A DNA stretch of 64,000 nt from Macrocystis pyrifera (GCA_031763025.1 JASSKH010000012.1:930001-994000); one strand, 5' to 3'. Positions 1 to 12,017 are shown, numbered from the stretch's first letter. Numbers and translations: made by a program. The notes: generated by a model not told the origin, from the letters alone.

Positions 1-1437
1 GCGTGCGGGTAGTATGGATCGCTGGATTCGGGGACGGTTGAGGCGGTAAAGCAATCAGTGGACAACTTCATCAACGACAAGTTGGTTTTTGACGGGAAAG
101 CCGACGAGTACGTTATAGCAATCAAACCTAACGCAAGCCTTGTAGTGCGGAGGGATCAGCAGAGAATTCACATTTTATTTTGGATAATAATTCTGTTGGC
201 GCCTACCGTTGCCGGCTCGAGTATTCGGATGCTGACAGCGCTGGCGTGTGAACTAGATCTTGACTCGTGCCCCTTTGATGTTGGGCAGGCTTTCGTGCAA
301 TATGACCTCGAGGAAAATGCGTTCATGCGTTTGCTTCAGGGTAGCGGAATAGTGTCAGGGAATATAGTGAGGCTGGACAAGAGTCTATACGGCCAAACCC
401 AGGCGTCGGGGTAGTGGCACGCGCATCTTGCTATATGTTTGTCTACGTTAGGTTTCACGCAATGCCTGGCCGATGCATGCATTTCTCATTTGATGGATGA
501 GGGTAGAACAGTTATGTCCAAAGTGGTAGGAGAGAAAGCTAGGTGCGACCAGTTTGGTAGAGACTCGAACCAGATCGTTCCGGTCAAGAACCTCGGAGAG
601 TTGCGTTGGTATCTGGGTGTTTCTAAGAAAGGGATTGGGAGAAAGGCATATTGACAATTTCTCAGCAGGCGTTCGCTGAGCAGCTGGCAACCAAGTACAC
701 GTAGTAGAGTACGGTAAGAGTGTCCCGCTCCCTGTTGGCAATCGACTTGCGGATTACGACAAGAATGAAGCACCTGGGGACTGGCTGTTTCATGAGTTGG
801 TAGGTACACTAATGAGGCTATCAACCCCGACCCGGTCAGACATCTCCAACGGAGCAAAAACAGTTGCTAGGTATTGCGCCGCTCCAAAGTTTATACACTG
901 GAGGGCAGCGCTGAATATATTGCGGTATGCGAGGAGGACGAGTTCATACGAGATTACATTTCAGAGAGGTACAGGAAGAGGTTTGAGCATGCAGGTGATT
1001 GCTGACGTAGACTGTGCCAGTGTACCAGCTTATAGGAGGCCAGTTTCAATAGGACTAATCATGTGCGGGGGTGCTTGCGTGTCTTGGTCATCTAGGACTC
1101 AGAAATGCGCCAGGCTCTCTACAACCGACGCAGAGTAGGTAGTTCTTGCAGACGCTATGAAGGAAGTGCTGTTTGTAAGGCACGCCTGGCGGTTTTCGTG
1201 GTCGGGATGCCATGCATACCACTAGGATAATGAGGGTGGCGTGCAGCTTACGCAGAACCCCATCCCAAACTCTAGATCCTAGCATATCGACGTGCGGTAC
1301 CACATTCTAAGGGATCTAGTAGCGAGGAAATAGATAACTATCACGCATGTACCGTCTCCTTTTTCAGGACGAAGATTTCTTAACCTAAGCGGTATTTCGA
1401 GAGTCGTAATCGTGCGACGAATTTAACCTCTGAACTT
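1..1437 (+). pseudogene. Ty1/copia reverse transcriptase and RNase H remnant (unit 1)
   Basis: Decayed 3' part of a copia pol gene. The RT core is readable at 58-654 (SSIRMLTALACELDL, FDVGQAFVQYDLEE, KSLYGQ) with an in-frame TAG at 412-414. The C-terminal RT/RNase H part is readable at 690-1138 in another frame (DISNGAKTVARYCAAPKF, GGACVSWSSRTQK), ending in a TAG directly after the RNase H motif STTDAE. Near 1374 a DEDFLT-like peptide matches the usual copia pol C-terminus. The RT lacks the two-aspartate YVDD-type box: the reading goes from MSKVV directly to GEKARCDQFG. With stops, frameshifts and no catalytic aspartates it cannot be active. The upstream gag, protease and linker lie outside the window for this copy. 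Confidence 0.9.
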
Positions 1438-1803
1438 GAGGTTTGACTTCCCCAATTCTAGGAGTTGATTTTTGAACTTTAGGTTTGTTTTTCCGGGTTG
1501 AGATAAAGTGATACGATTTCGATACATTTGTTTTCAGATTTTTGATGCATTGGAAACTGAGATTGGTGACTGGTTTTCGGTCGTCAGGATCTTGTACTGA
1601 TGTTTGGACTACTATTGTCATATGGGAGTTCGCTGGGTGGTTTCACTACTGGAATAAGACGCAAATTGGGCGAATAAACTGATAGTATGATAAATAATCC
1701 TGGAACCGGTGCGTTGGAATTTGGTTTTTTGGATACGCTTGGATTAATATTAAGGAGTACACTAAACGAGGAAGACAACACCGCCTACTTATATTTTAAA
1801 ATA
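1438..1803. other. Non-coding stretch after copia pol, possible LTR remnant
   Basis: No convincing coding sequence. It follows the copia pol C-terminus directly, so part of it may be a 3' LTR remnant. I could not match it to an LTR elsewhere in the window, and no clear TG...CA ends or polypurine tract were seen. It ends at the left inverted repeat of element T1. The same stretch lies at 21375-21740. Confidence 0.4.
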
Positions 1804-4652
1804 CACACCCTGGACAATAGACAATGGCCCCGGCAATAGCAATAGAGTCTGGTGCAGTGGACGGGTTTAATGCCGTCGGCAAAGTATATCGATTGGCACG
1901 CTCCTCTATCTATTGTCGTCAATAATTTCTATCGATAGGTTACGTCCCCAACATATTGTTCAGGCAGGAGTGTGCTGTGCGTAAGTAGCTGAGTTGAAAG
2001 CTATTGTCACCGACAGTGGCTATCGACGGATGGATTGCAGAATATATTGCGGTCGACAGTGGCTATCGATAAACAAACACATTTCTTGATCTATTGTGAC
2101 CGGCAATGGGTATCGATACGTATGTTTCTGGGTCTATTGTGGCCAGCAATGGGTATCGATAAATGCGTTTGATCATCTATTGTGGCCGGCAAATGCTATC
2201 GATGGACACCGTTGAAAACCTGTTGGGGGTGGACAATGTGTCTGTCGATGGACACCATCACCCGCCTATTTCCACTCCTAGAATGTACTCTGATTTATTG
2301 ATCAAAACAATACTTTGTGCCCCAGCAGTGTCATACATTAATCTTCTGATCACGACCAGCATGGAATGAGTGCATGACGTATCGTGATGAGCAGCAACGT
2401 GGGTGCATGGCATAGCGTAAAGGAGGGCTGCAACGTTTGTGTGTCTCAACAAGGCGGTGGGCATCATGGGGGTTAAATGTGCTGCATTATCAGCGGTGTT
2501 GTTGTGGTTGGTACTCTGTGTTATTTATAGTGATTCCTGATCGGTTACACTCTGTGCGTGTAAGAGATAGATCATTGCCGCCACAGAATGACCCCGGAAA
2601 CGTGCTTGTCGATGGCCAGTCGACCAAAGTAGACTGGCCGCGCTGTCTAATCTCAAGACATTGTCGGCAACAATAGGTTTTGATATTTTAGGTCATGGCC
2701 GTTAGCACCATGGGCTAGACGAGGTAAGATGTACTTACACCCTGTGCAGTAGAAACAAATAGAACGTTGCCACTACAGTAGCGCCGAAAAAGCTTGTATC
2801 AAAGGATATTGTAAACGTAAACGGCAATAGACTGGCAACTCTGGCTAACGATAGACATTGTAAACACGATAATAGACTGGAAACGCTGACTAACGATGTA
2901 CATCGTGAACACAATAATGGACTGGCAACGCTGTCTATCGCTACTTTATCGTTAGATGTTGCCAGGGAACAACATGTTTTTGGCAATGGACACAATGTGC
3001 GTTTGCCTTGACAATGGAGTCAGACCGTTGTCCAAAAAGGGCCATTGTCCTGAACAATAGAGGTTGGGGAAGCAACGGCGATAGATATTGTTTGAACAAT
3101 AGACCTAGACCGTTTCCTATCGATGGTTATTGCCTCCAACACTATACACCCAACTGTATCCATCAATGTCCATTGTGACCCACAATAAACTGTTGGGTGT
3201 GTTTTCGCGATAGACTATTGCCTAGACTTTTTGATACCCTGGAATGATTCATGCCCATGGCCATTCTTGACGACCGCAGACGTTTCTATGGCCGCCAACA
3301 ATAGGAACGCGATTGTGTCCAAACACAGCCATCGCCACCCACAATAGATAATTGGCCGGGCTCCGAAAAAAATTACCATCTCACATAATTATTTTCAGTA
3401 CGGAAAAGAAAAACTCGAGTTAGGAAACGAAAAGCTGACGACTTTCTTGTGAAGTTGACCGGCATCCGAAAACATTACTCTGACTTACTTGATTTCAGTA
3501 TGGGGCTAAAAATGGCGAGCTCAGAAACGGAAAACTGAAGATTTTCTTGTAAAAACGTTGACCGGCGCCCGAAAAAGTATATATGACCTACTTAATTCCA
3601 GCAAGGGACAAAAAAACTCGAGTCAAGAAACGGAAACCTGGGAATTCTCTTGTCAAGGTGTTTGTTTTTGTTGTCCGGATTATTTTTAAAATGTGGTTTA
3701 TATAAGACAACGTAAGGGTAATGAATCAAATGTATTTCCGAAAGAAAAACAATCCAAAATAAAGATGATCAGCATCTAAAAAACAACTCTTACTTACTTG
3801 GTTTCGGTACAGGGAAAAAAACTCGAGACGTGAAACGGAAAGCTGAGATTTTTACCTCGAGCTTGTTTCAGTTTAATTATCCACGTTTTATTCAGGTTGG
3901 AGTAGATATAGGACAACGTAAGGGTATCGAATCGACTCAATTTCCGAAATTACCAGCGCACACAAGTTGACGACAGTTACCAATATCCTGGTGCGCGAGT
4001 TCTTAGCGACATTCACATAAAATGTCTTCTTCAAATGAGTGTCTGGACACAACATGATGACGTCGGTTCACATTACCACTTACATACATATAGAACACCA
4101 CATACCTGGTACATTTTTGGCAACTTGCACTGCTCCACAAGATAAAATATCATTCTAATGGGAAAAGAATTTCTCAATTTAGGAAAATCAGGTATGCGAT
4201 TGTGTCCTACAGCAACTATCGCCATCCACAATTATTCAAATATATGATTGGACGCGCTTCCGAAACAATATAGCATTGCATCCCGTATGTCGTGGGACGA
4301 GAGTAAAATATCATCGAGATGGCTGTCGATGGATAGCTCGTACAATCTATTGTGGCCGGCAATCGCCGTCGATGGACATCGCGCACAATCTGTTGTGGCT
4401 GGCAATGGCGATCGATCGACATCTCCCACAATCTATTGTGGTCTGTGGCCTGCAATGGCCATCGATGGACGTGGCTCACAAATTTACTGTGTTCGACACT
4501 GTCTATCGATCGACAGTATCTATATATCGATAGAAACCTTCCACAGTCTATGGTCACAGACAATACACATCCGGATCGATAGATTCCCCCCCTCGTCTAT
4601 TGTCGAAGCAAAATACTAGGTATCGTTCGTTGTGTCCATTGTCCAGAGTGTG
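1804..4652. mobile_element. Non-autonomous TIR DNA transposon T1 (unit 1)
   Basis: The element is bounded by imperfect inverted repeats: the left end reads CACACCCTGGACAATAGACA and the reverse complement of the right end reads CACACTCTGGACAATGGACA (18 of 20 match). Both arms are packed with diverged direct repeats combining CTATTGTGGCCGGCAATGG and the palindrome TATCGATA, at roughly 1850-2260, 2790-3350 and 4320-4640. The centre (about 3353-3870) holds a roughly 105-bp repeat. No transposase-like ORF is present, so it would need a helper. No target-site duplication is obvious at the ends (TTAAAATA against GTACTATT). It is a diverged relative of T2 at 9489-12017. Transposon identity is inferred from the ends and the second copy; the superfamily is not established. 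Confidence 0.75.
3353..3870. repeat. About 105-bp internal repeats of T1
   Basis: Three adjacent diverged units begin near 3353, 3458 and 3562, with a fourth after a spacer near 3766. Each contains a GACCGGC-x-CCGAAAA start, a TTACTTGATTTCAG-like middle, an ACTCGAG element and an AGAAACGGAAA element. T2 has only two recognisable units, near 10888 and 11104, so copy number differs between elements. The unit 2 counterpart is 23289-23806. Confidence 0.65.
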
Positions 4653-4975
4653 GTACTATTATTATCAGAAAGTGAGTGAGTGTGTATTGGACGATTTAGA
4701 CCCCAGGAGTACCAGCGTACGATTACGACAACTAACTGTAGTGACACGGTTACGGGAGATATGAGATTATATAACCTGCTTGTGTTGTTGTTTCTCGTAC
4801 CCGGTACGCTGACATTTCACTTGCTTGACACCTGAATTTGCGACTATTTTTTATTTTTGGTCTTCCTCTGTCTCACAGTCTGCGACCACGGAATCAGTAT
4901 CTCTATAGGATACGGAATCAGGACGGACACAGGGTGTACATATGAAGCTGGGCAGGAAGGACGATTTAATGTGAA
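4653..4975. other. Anonymous intergenic DNA
   Basis: No ORF or RNA gene that I can support. Anonymous sequence between the right end of T1 and the dispersed repeat that begins near 4976. Counterpart at 24589-24911. Confidence 0.4.
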
Positions 4976-7168
4976 GACAACAACATAACCGTTCAACTGT
5001 GAATTAGGAATTCACGTCGTTGTAATACGTGTCTCTGTGCACTACGTCTATATATCTATAGCTGGTGGGCATTTCTCCAGTCTCGTACGATCGATCCATG
5101 GTCCCTGACGTTAACGTTAACTTTGGTAAAAGGATGGAATCAGGTTTGCCGATTCAGCAGGACGGGTAATTATTAATAGCAGTACTACGTTGTCCCTGCA
5201 TGATGATGGTTGTGTGGCACATAATTGGTACGAGTACGCGTATCGAATCGTATTTGATGTGGCATATCAGTCACTTTCTGTACTGTGATGAAAGTGTCGG
5301 TACCTACGGTCCATAGAGGACAATTTGTCCATTTATTTTTCAGTGCATATCTAACACATAAGTGTGACGTGAAAAAACCATGGCCGTGACCGCCGTTGCA
5401 AGCTACGTCGACAGCCGCGGAGCTTTTTTATGTTTTGGAAAAAATGCAGCATTTTCGACACGGAATTACTCCGAAATACACCCCCACGCACGTCATGCTG
5501 ACAGATCAAGCCTAAACAATCGTAATGTACAGCGCAATGGCAACCAACAGGCAATTCTACGTACGTAATACGATACATTGTAAATATCGTACGTACGATA
5601 CGATGTAATCATATGTTGTTACATGTGGCTGATATATAAATCGGTCATGGTTCACATACCAAGGGCAAGCCTCACTCAATCAACACACCGGTAGTGTTCG
5701 TACGTTTTTTTTCTCACTCACGCCGAATCCATACCCAGCCACAGGAGGACTTCACGGCCTCTCTACATGGCAAAACTACACCCAGTCACAGGAATTAGTT
5801 GCCTCTGGACACGCCAAAACGATTTTTCACGGAGTGATTCATCTAGTCACCGCACATGTATCTAACACCCCCTCCCGCGCAATCATCATGGCCGTATCCT
5901 CTTCTGCCTCCTCCCTTACCCCCGTTTTTATTCGCCTCCACCTTCCACTTGTTGAGCACTCCTCCAGTGCGTTGAAGGACGAAAAAGGTCCGGCATTCCT
6001 GCACAGCTGCTGCTATCGTCTCTGCTGCCTTCTTGTCGTCAGCAGTGTTCTCACCCTCCCTAATCCTCGCTCTGTTGTGTGCGCGTACGTATGTGCTGTG
6101 TCGGACACACTGCTTTGAGTGTAGTATATCGCATACACCTGGTACTATTGTGGTTATGTAGGTTCATCTGGGTCCGTATCAGGTCGCGGCAAAACAATTT
6201 TACGAATATCTCCGGACGTATCGCATTTCTCAGAAAAACAAAACTCGGGACGTATTTTTTTTTTTTTTTTTTTTTTTCATCATCACTTTTACTTTCCAGC
6301 CCACTCGTAGGAGGTTTTACCCTCGACGATCTTCTGGGGATTGATGAAAAGAATCGTTTGTCGCACTATTTTTTCAAATCGTGTTGATTGTTATTCTGAA
6401 TAACACGAATGAAGTCGACCTTCTAGATCCAGGTTTGTAGGAATATTTGAACCAAATTTCACGTTTTCAAAAAACAAAACTCGCGTCGCGAGATAATGTT
6501 GAGAGCTGTCCAAATCCGTTCTGAGATATTGGACATAATGAAACTTTCCTCGGTCCCAGAAAACAGATTAAAATGTTGCCGGTTCATCTAGGATGCAAAG
6601 GCTCGGAGGAAAAATAAAATAGAAGCTCTCCTATTACTAGGAGACCTGCGACAAGAGAGGGGGCGTTTGCCGGTGTCCTTATATTTTGTAACATCTACAT
6701 CCACCCCGAGATAACTGTACCTTGGTGCTGGTGAAATTGTGGCCAAATTGTCCTGCATGGACCATATAGGTAATATATTGATGCGACAGGAAGGACACCT
6801 CAGATAGTGGTATTATAGCATGTGACCCCATGTAATTTCCCTTGGCAGTGGTGATAGTATTATGTTGGTAAACAATTCAGGACGAAAACGTCATCGCGGT
6901 GGTGTTGTACGCGAGTCTTGCATCATTAAAATTAGCAATATGTGAGACGAGAGAGTACCGCGGTGATGTGGGACGTGAGAATCTTACAGTTGTGTTATGT
7001 ATGGCGGAAGATCCTTTGCAGATGAGAATTCCTCGAATTGCCAATGGGAATGAACATGATGATACATTAAAAACGATGTATCGGTGGAGAAAATGTATTT
7101 ATTTGTGGGCTACGAGGGAGAGGTTGGGTACAATACGATCAAGCGTGGTTTCCTTTGATACCTTGTCT
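4976..7168. repeat. Dispersed repeat R, split by a TIR element (unit 1)
   Basis: The two flanks, 4976-5306 and 6765-7168, match one continuous stretch at about 59262-59945 at roughly 80-85 percent by eye. Shared landmarks are GGAATTCACGTCGTTG, CGTGTCTCTGTGCACTACGT and TACTGTGATGAAAGT on the left, and GACAGGAAGGACACCT, GATGTGGGACGTGAGAATCT and GGCGGAAGATCCTTTG on the right. The nature of R is unknown; several short ORFs cross it but none is conserved between copies with an intact frame. The intervening 5307-6764 is absent from the 59-kb copy and is annotated separately. Confidence 0.75.
5307..6764. mobile_element. TIR element with TA target site, mariner-like, non-autonomous (unit 1)
   Basis: The left end reads CGGTCCATAGAGGACAATTT and the reverse complement of the right end reads TGGTCCATGCAGGACAATTT (17 of 20 match). 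The element is flanked by TA on both sides. The related locus near 59555 reads straight through (GCTTATATATAGGTAAC), giving an empty site. TIRs plus a TA target duplication point to the Tc1/mariner group or a similar superfamily. No DDE transposase frame was recognised; the longest internal ORFs are unremarkable. It contains a run of 23 T at 6255-6277. Confidence 0.75.
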
Positions 7169-8085
7169 TTTTGTGGGCGCTGGGACGAAGAAGGGAGGAA
7201 GCCAGAGAGGGGCCTAGTCCACTTCGACTTCACTCGTCTTCTTCTCCGTTTTTCTACCCATCTTTGCTTCCCCTCTTTGTACACGGGACCGCCATGTTCT
7301 CGGTTGTTCAATAATATAGGCATTCTTCTTGTTCCTCAGCACGACGTGCCGATGGCATCGTAGGGGTTTTTTCCATTCTTACATCGTCCCGGCACAGAGG
7401 TTATATCTTTTAACCCACACCCTCGAACCAATTTCCCATCAAAATGTCTCGGCGGTGAGGAGAGTGCCAACGTTGATCGATGCGTCTATGAAACGATCTC
7501 GGCGAGATACTTCCAACACTAAACATTACTTTTGTTGTGTGTGTCCCCTATGTGCATAAGGAGCTAGGTCAGGACAACCTTACAGGAGGGTGACTTTACT
7601 TGAGTGCTACTGTACACGGTTCCTGTCGAAGATGAAATATGCCGCCAAAGCTAGTACGTAAGCATCGGCGTTCCCAAGATAGCATCGTAGACGGTGCATA
7701 TTGGAGGTACCGTAGGAGAACTACAGCGACAACAACTGAGTAGCGTATTATATTAGGTATAACACACACCCGTCCAACTATTTTTTCACGATGTTCTTTT
7801 CGACATGGGGGAGAGTGCAAACGCTGAGCGATACATCCATGTTTAGGACTGAGCACTTGTAACAGTATGTACTCGGCGTACTAATCTACTGACAAGAGTA
7901 ACTAATCATTGAACCGGCCGGTGTAGTGGCATGTAGATTTTATCTTGTGTGCGTTCGAGAAACACACCACAACATGGTAAACCCAACGCCCTCCGGGAAG
8001 AAACGGTAGGGCGAAGAGAGACGAAATGAAAAAGAGTGGAGTTCAAGCCTTTTTGAGCTGTTTGATAAGATGGCCACATCATCGC
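7169..8085. other. Anonymous intergenic DNA
   Basis: Short overlapping ORFs occur on both strands but none has a recognisable domain, and the longest plus-strand frame (6899-7363) starts inside repeat R. I see no gene I can support. A T6 tract at 7367 is T5 in the second unit. Confidence 0.4.
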
Positions 8086-8472
8086 CACACGGTGCATGAT
8101 TTCTTCTTGACATTTCTCTTGTTTTTTCCCGTGGCGATGAACGCAACCACCCCCGGTCAGTGTACTGCTGCAACCCAATATACTGATTGATTTTGTCGAC
8201 CACATAATCGCTTCTGACCGGGTCAATCATTGCCCAGCCCTGTCGACGGCACGATCTACCTGGCATTAATAGTCGAAAAGCACACGGTTCATGATTTTAT
8301 CTTGACAATGTTTTTGTTTTTTTCCGCGTCGATCTCTGCAACCACCCCCTGGCAGTATACTGCAGGAACCCACTTGGTATATTGATTGATTTTGACGACG
8401 GTATAGTCGCTACTGACCGAGTCAGCCAGTGCCCAACCCTGTCGATGATACGATCTACCTGGTGGTCGAAGT
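8086..8472. repeat. Two-copy 195-bp tandem repeat (unit 1)
   Basis: Unit a (8086-8280) and unit b (8281-8472) are diverged direct repeats, each starting CACACGGT and ending near CGATCTACCTGG. On the minus strand both units can be read as related peptides, PGRSCRRQGWAMIDPVRSDY and PGRSYHRQGWALADSVSSDY, followed by KINQY, after which the frames diverge. The shared peptide may be chance from nucleotide homology or a remnant of a duplicated exon; I do not recognise the protein. Counterpart at 28020-28407, with one extra T in the second half. Confidence 0.7.
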
Positions 8473-9253
8473 GTTTCTAGGGAGTCCATTGGTCATATGT
8501 TTGCTCGCCTTGGTATCGGGTAACACGGTTCAAAATTCATTCGAGAGGGTGTGCTATTTGCTCCGTGCACCGACATATCAATACGTGGTTTCTTTTTTCT
8601 GGCACTATTGTACACAATAAAGCCTGGACCTCTGTTTTATAGTAGACACGGTTTTTGTCTGGTCGTACTCATACTGCTGTTTTTTTACTAGCCGTAAGGA
8701 AGACGGTGTTTGCAGATTACCCTGGTCCATATATATCGTGTACCTCATGTATACACCAGAGATACGTGCCTGATCTCCGGAAGTATGCTTGCTACTCGTT
8801 TCTCGTTTGGGCCGGTCGTGCCAGTCATCCTTCAGTGAAGTTCTGGGCTAGGGAAAAGACCGGTTTGGATTTCTCCCGTTACATCGTTCGTACCAGCTGA
8901 GCAGACGAAACAGGAGAGAGCGGATGTTGTCCGGACCAGCGGCCAAGCGTTGTGAGCAAAATTATGTCCCGCATGGCGAACGCCTCCGGGAATCCGCAAA
9001 ACAAAATATTTTTTCTCCTAGTACAGCGCGTTCATTCCGAAACGATATTGCATACTTGTAAGACTGCTAGCGCGACCCCATAGTGTGAAAGACACACAGA
9101 CAGAAAGTAGCTCTACTGCCCGACCCCACATCGAAGTGCGCTCGGTTTTGCTATGGCTAAACCCCTCCGCGCCAAGCATGCGGTTCCGCGAGGGTAGTCG
9201 AGAAGATTGATAACTGACGACGGCGGGGGGCGGGGGGCGGCAGAAAACATGTA
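8473..9253. other. Anonymous DNA with a G-rich tract
   Basis: No supported gene. A G-rich tract at about 9219-9241 (GGCGGGGGGCGGGGGGCGGC) could form a quadruplex, but this is only a base-composition remark. Counterpart at 28408-29188. Confidence 0.35.
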
Positions 9254-9505
9254 CTTGGCGCGCCGGCCGTGGCGAAAACAACCAAGGCTGGTGATCTTCC
9301 GCAGGTCGTAGTGGAGCCCGTGGTGCCTATACCCTTACAAAAGGGACAACAAGGGTTTGGAGCCCACACGCTCAAGGTTAAGGCACAAAAAGAAAAATGT
9401 GTGCGGTTTATCGTGGCAAAGAACATCGCTCGTGGCGTGTGCGTTTCACATAGCTTGGGTAATTTATTGCCTGTTTCTTGCTCAAATGCACACCCCAGAC
9501 AATAG
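9254..9505 (+). pseudogene. Possible protein-coding fragment broken by T2 insertion (unit 1)
   Basis: An open frame runs through KTTKAGDLPQVVVEPVVPIP and VRFIVAKNIARGVCVSHSLG and then enters the left end of T2. If T2 (9489-12017) and one 8-bp target copy are removed, the frame continues into 12026 onward for about 15 more codons (VAGVPNFGFVRYFKLI, then TAA). That continuity across the empty site hints at a real ORF existing before the insertion. There is no ATG in this frame close upstream, and the family is not recognised. The opposite strand is also open here, so coding status is uncertain. Confidence 0.3.
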
Positions 9506-12017
9506 ACAATGGCCCTTGCAATATCAACAGCATTTGGTGTAATGGACGGGTCAATTGCCGTCGGCAAAGTCTATCGATTTGCACATTCCTCCATGCATTG
9601 TCGTCGGTAATGTTTATCGATAGGTTACGTCCCCAACATATTGTTCAGGTAGGAGTGTGCCTAAGTAGCTGGGTTGAAAGGTATTGTCACCGACAATGGC
9701 TATCGACGGATAGTTGCGGAATCAGCTGCGCTTCACAGTAGTTAGAGATTACCACTTTTCTTGATCTATTGTGGCCGGCAATGGCTATCGACAGACGCAT
9801 CTCTTAATCTATTGCGACCGGCAATAGCTCTCTATCTCTGAATCTATTTCGACCAGCAATGACTTTCGAAAGATACATTTCTAATATATCCTGGACGGCA
9901 ATTGCTATCGATAGATACCGTTGAGAATCGATTGTGGTGGACAATGTCTATCGATGGACACCATCACCCACCTATTTCCACACCCACAATGCACTCTGAT
10001 TTACTAAGCAACGTAGTATATAGTGCCGAAGCAATGCGAAAATTTTCATCTTGTGATCACCACCAGTATGGAATGAGCGCATGGTGTATCATGATGAACA
10101 GCAATGTCTGTGCATGGCATAGCGTGAAGGAGGGCTGCAGCGTTGTGTGTCTCAACAAGGCAGTGGGCATCATGGGGGTTAAGTGTGTTGGAGTGTCGGC
10201 TGTGGTGTTGTGGTCGGTACTCTGTGATATAAATAGTGATTCCTAATCTGTCACACTCTGTACATGTAAGGTACATGAGTTAAGATGTGCATATACCCTG
10301 GACAATATAAATGGAATAGAACATTGCCGCTACAGTAGCCCCGAAAACGAGCGAGTCAATGGATATTGTTAACAACAACAGACTGGCAACGCTGGCTAAC
10401 GATAGACATTATTAACCACAATCGACTGGCAACGCTGTCCGTTGATAGATGTTGTTAACGACAATAGACTGGCAACGCTGTCTATCGATAGATATTTTCA
10501 GGGAACAATATATTTTCGGCAATCTAGACTTTATGCCTTTGCCCTAACAACGGAGTCACAAGGTTGTCCATAAATGGCCATGTCCTGAACAATACATGTT
10601 GGGGAAGCAACCGTGATAGATATTGTTTGAACAATAGACTATAAACGTTGCCTATCGATGGCTATCACCGCCAACAATATACACGCAATTGTATCCATCA
10701 ATATCCATCGTCACCCGCAACAGACTGTCGGGCGTGTTTTCGCAATAGACAATTGCCTACACCTATTGTATACCGTGGAATGATGCATATCGATGGCCAC
10801 TCTTGACGACCGCCGAAGCTTCTATTGCCGCCAACAATAGGTACGCGATTGTGTCCAACAACAGTCATCGCCACCCACAAAAGATTGTTGGCCGGGCGCC
10901 GAAAAGTGTAAATCTGACTTACTCCATTTCAGTATGGAACAGAAACCTCGAGGTTAGAAACGGAAAGTTGATCATTTTCGTGGCAAGGTGGTTTTATTTT
11001 TAGTATCCAGATTATTTTTGAAGGTACAGTTAATGTAAGACAACGTAGTAAGGCTAACAAATCGAATATATTTCCGAACATGAAAAAAAACAATCAAAAG
11101 CGCAGATGCCCAGCATCCAAAAAAATAACTCGTTCTTACTTGGTTTCAGTATAGACCAAACAAACTCGAGATGAGAAACGGAAAGCTTAGAATTATGTTC
11201 TTTTTAGTTTTTTAATTATCCATGTTTTATTCGATGCGGAGTTATTAGACTGTAGGACAAAGCAAGGGTATTAAATCGAATGAATTTCCGAAACTACCAG
11301 CGCACACAGGCTTGCGACAGTTACCAATATACGGTGTGGTTTCTATTAAAAGCGACATCTATGTATAATGTCTTCTTCGAGTGATTGTGACAGCGTATGG
11401 TCTCCACAACATACACAATGACGTCCCCGTTCACGTTACCACATACATACAGAACAGGACGTAGCTGGTACCTAGTACATTTTTGGCAACTCGTTGTCTT
11501 CGAAAAGATAAAATCTCATTTTCATCGGAAAGGCAAATCTCAGCTAGGAAAATCGGGTACGCGATCGTGTACAACAGTAACCATCGCCATCCACAATGGG
11601 TTATTAGAGGGGATTCCAATATTGACTATTCGTTGCCGCGCGTATATCGTGGGATGAGTGCAAAGTATCCTCGAGATGGCTACAGCATCGATGGATAGTT
11701 TGTACAATCTATTATGGCCGGCAATGGCCCTCGGTAGACATCTCATAGAATCTATTGTAGCCGGCAATGGCCATCGATAGACATATCGCACAATCTATTG
11801 TGGCCACCAATGGCTATCGATAGACGTCTCGCACACTCTATTGCGTTCGACAATGTCTATCGATCGACAATCTCACCGGTCTCCTGTCGCCGACAATATC
11901 TATCGATGGATACCTTCCACAATCGATTGTCGCAGACAATACATATCGATAGATTCTCCCCGTCGTCTATTGTCGAAGCAATAGACCATTATTGTTGAGT
12001 CCATTGTCCAGAGTGTG
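9489..12017. mobile_element. Non-autonomous TIR DNA transposon T2 (unit 1)
   Basis: A diverged sibling of T1. The left end is CACACCCCAGACAATAGACA and the reverse-complemented right end is CACACTCTGGACAATGGACT (15 of 20 match). It is flanked by CTCAAATG (9481-9488) and CTCAGATG (12018-12025), an 8-bp target duplication with one mismatch, as seen in hAT-type and some other superfamilies. Subterminal repeats of CTATTGTGGCCGGCAATGGC plus TATCGATAGACA fill 9590-9960 and 11700-11980, and the region 10280-10900 carries GACTGGCAACGCTG repeats. No transposase ORF was found. It is 320 bp shorter than T1, partly through fewer 105-bp repeats. Confidence 0.8.

Noticed and set aside
1804..1824. Target-site duplication for T1
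   Set aside because: The eight bases outside each end (TTAAAATA and GTACTATT) do not match, so none is claimed. The ends may have decayed, or a rearrangement replaced one flank.
6899..7363. 154-codon plus-strand ORF
   Set aside because: Its first half lies in dispersed repeat R, and the homologous stretch near 59700-59945 does not preserve the frame (indels and stops), so it is unlikely to be coding.
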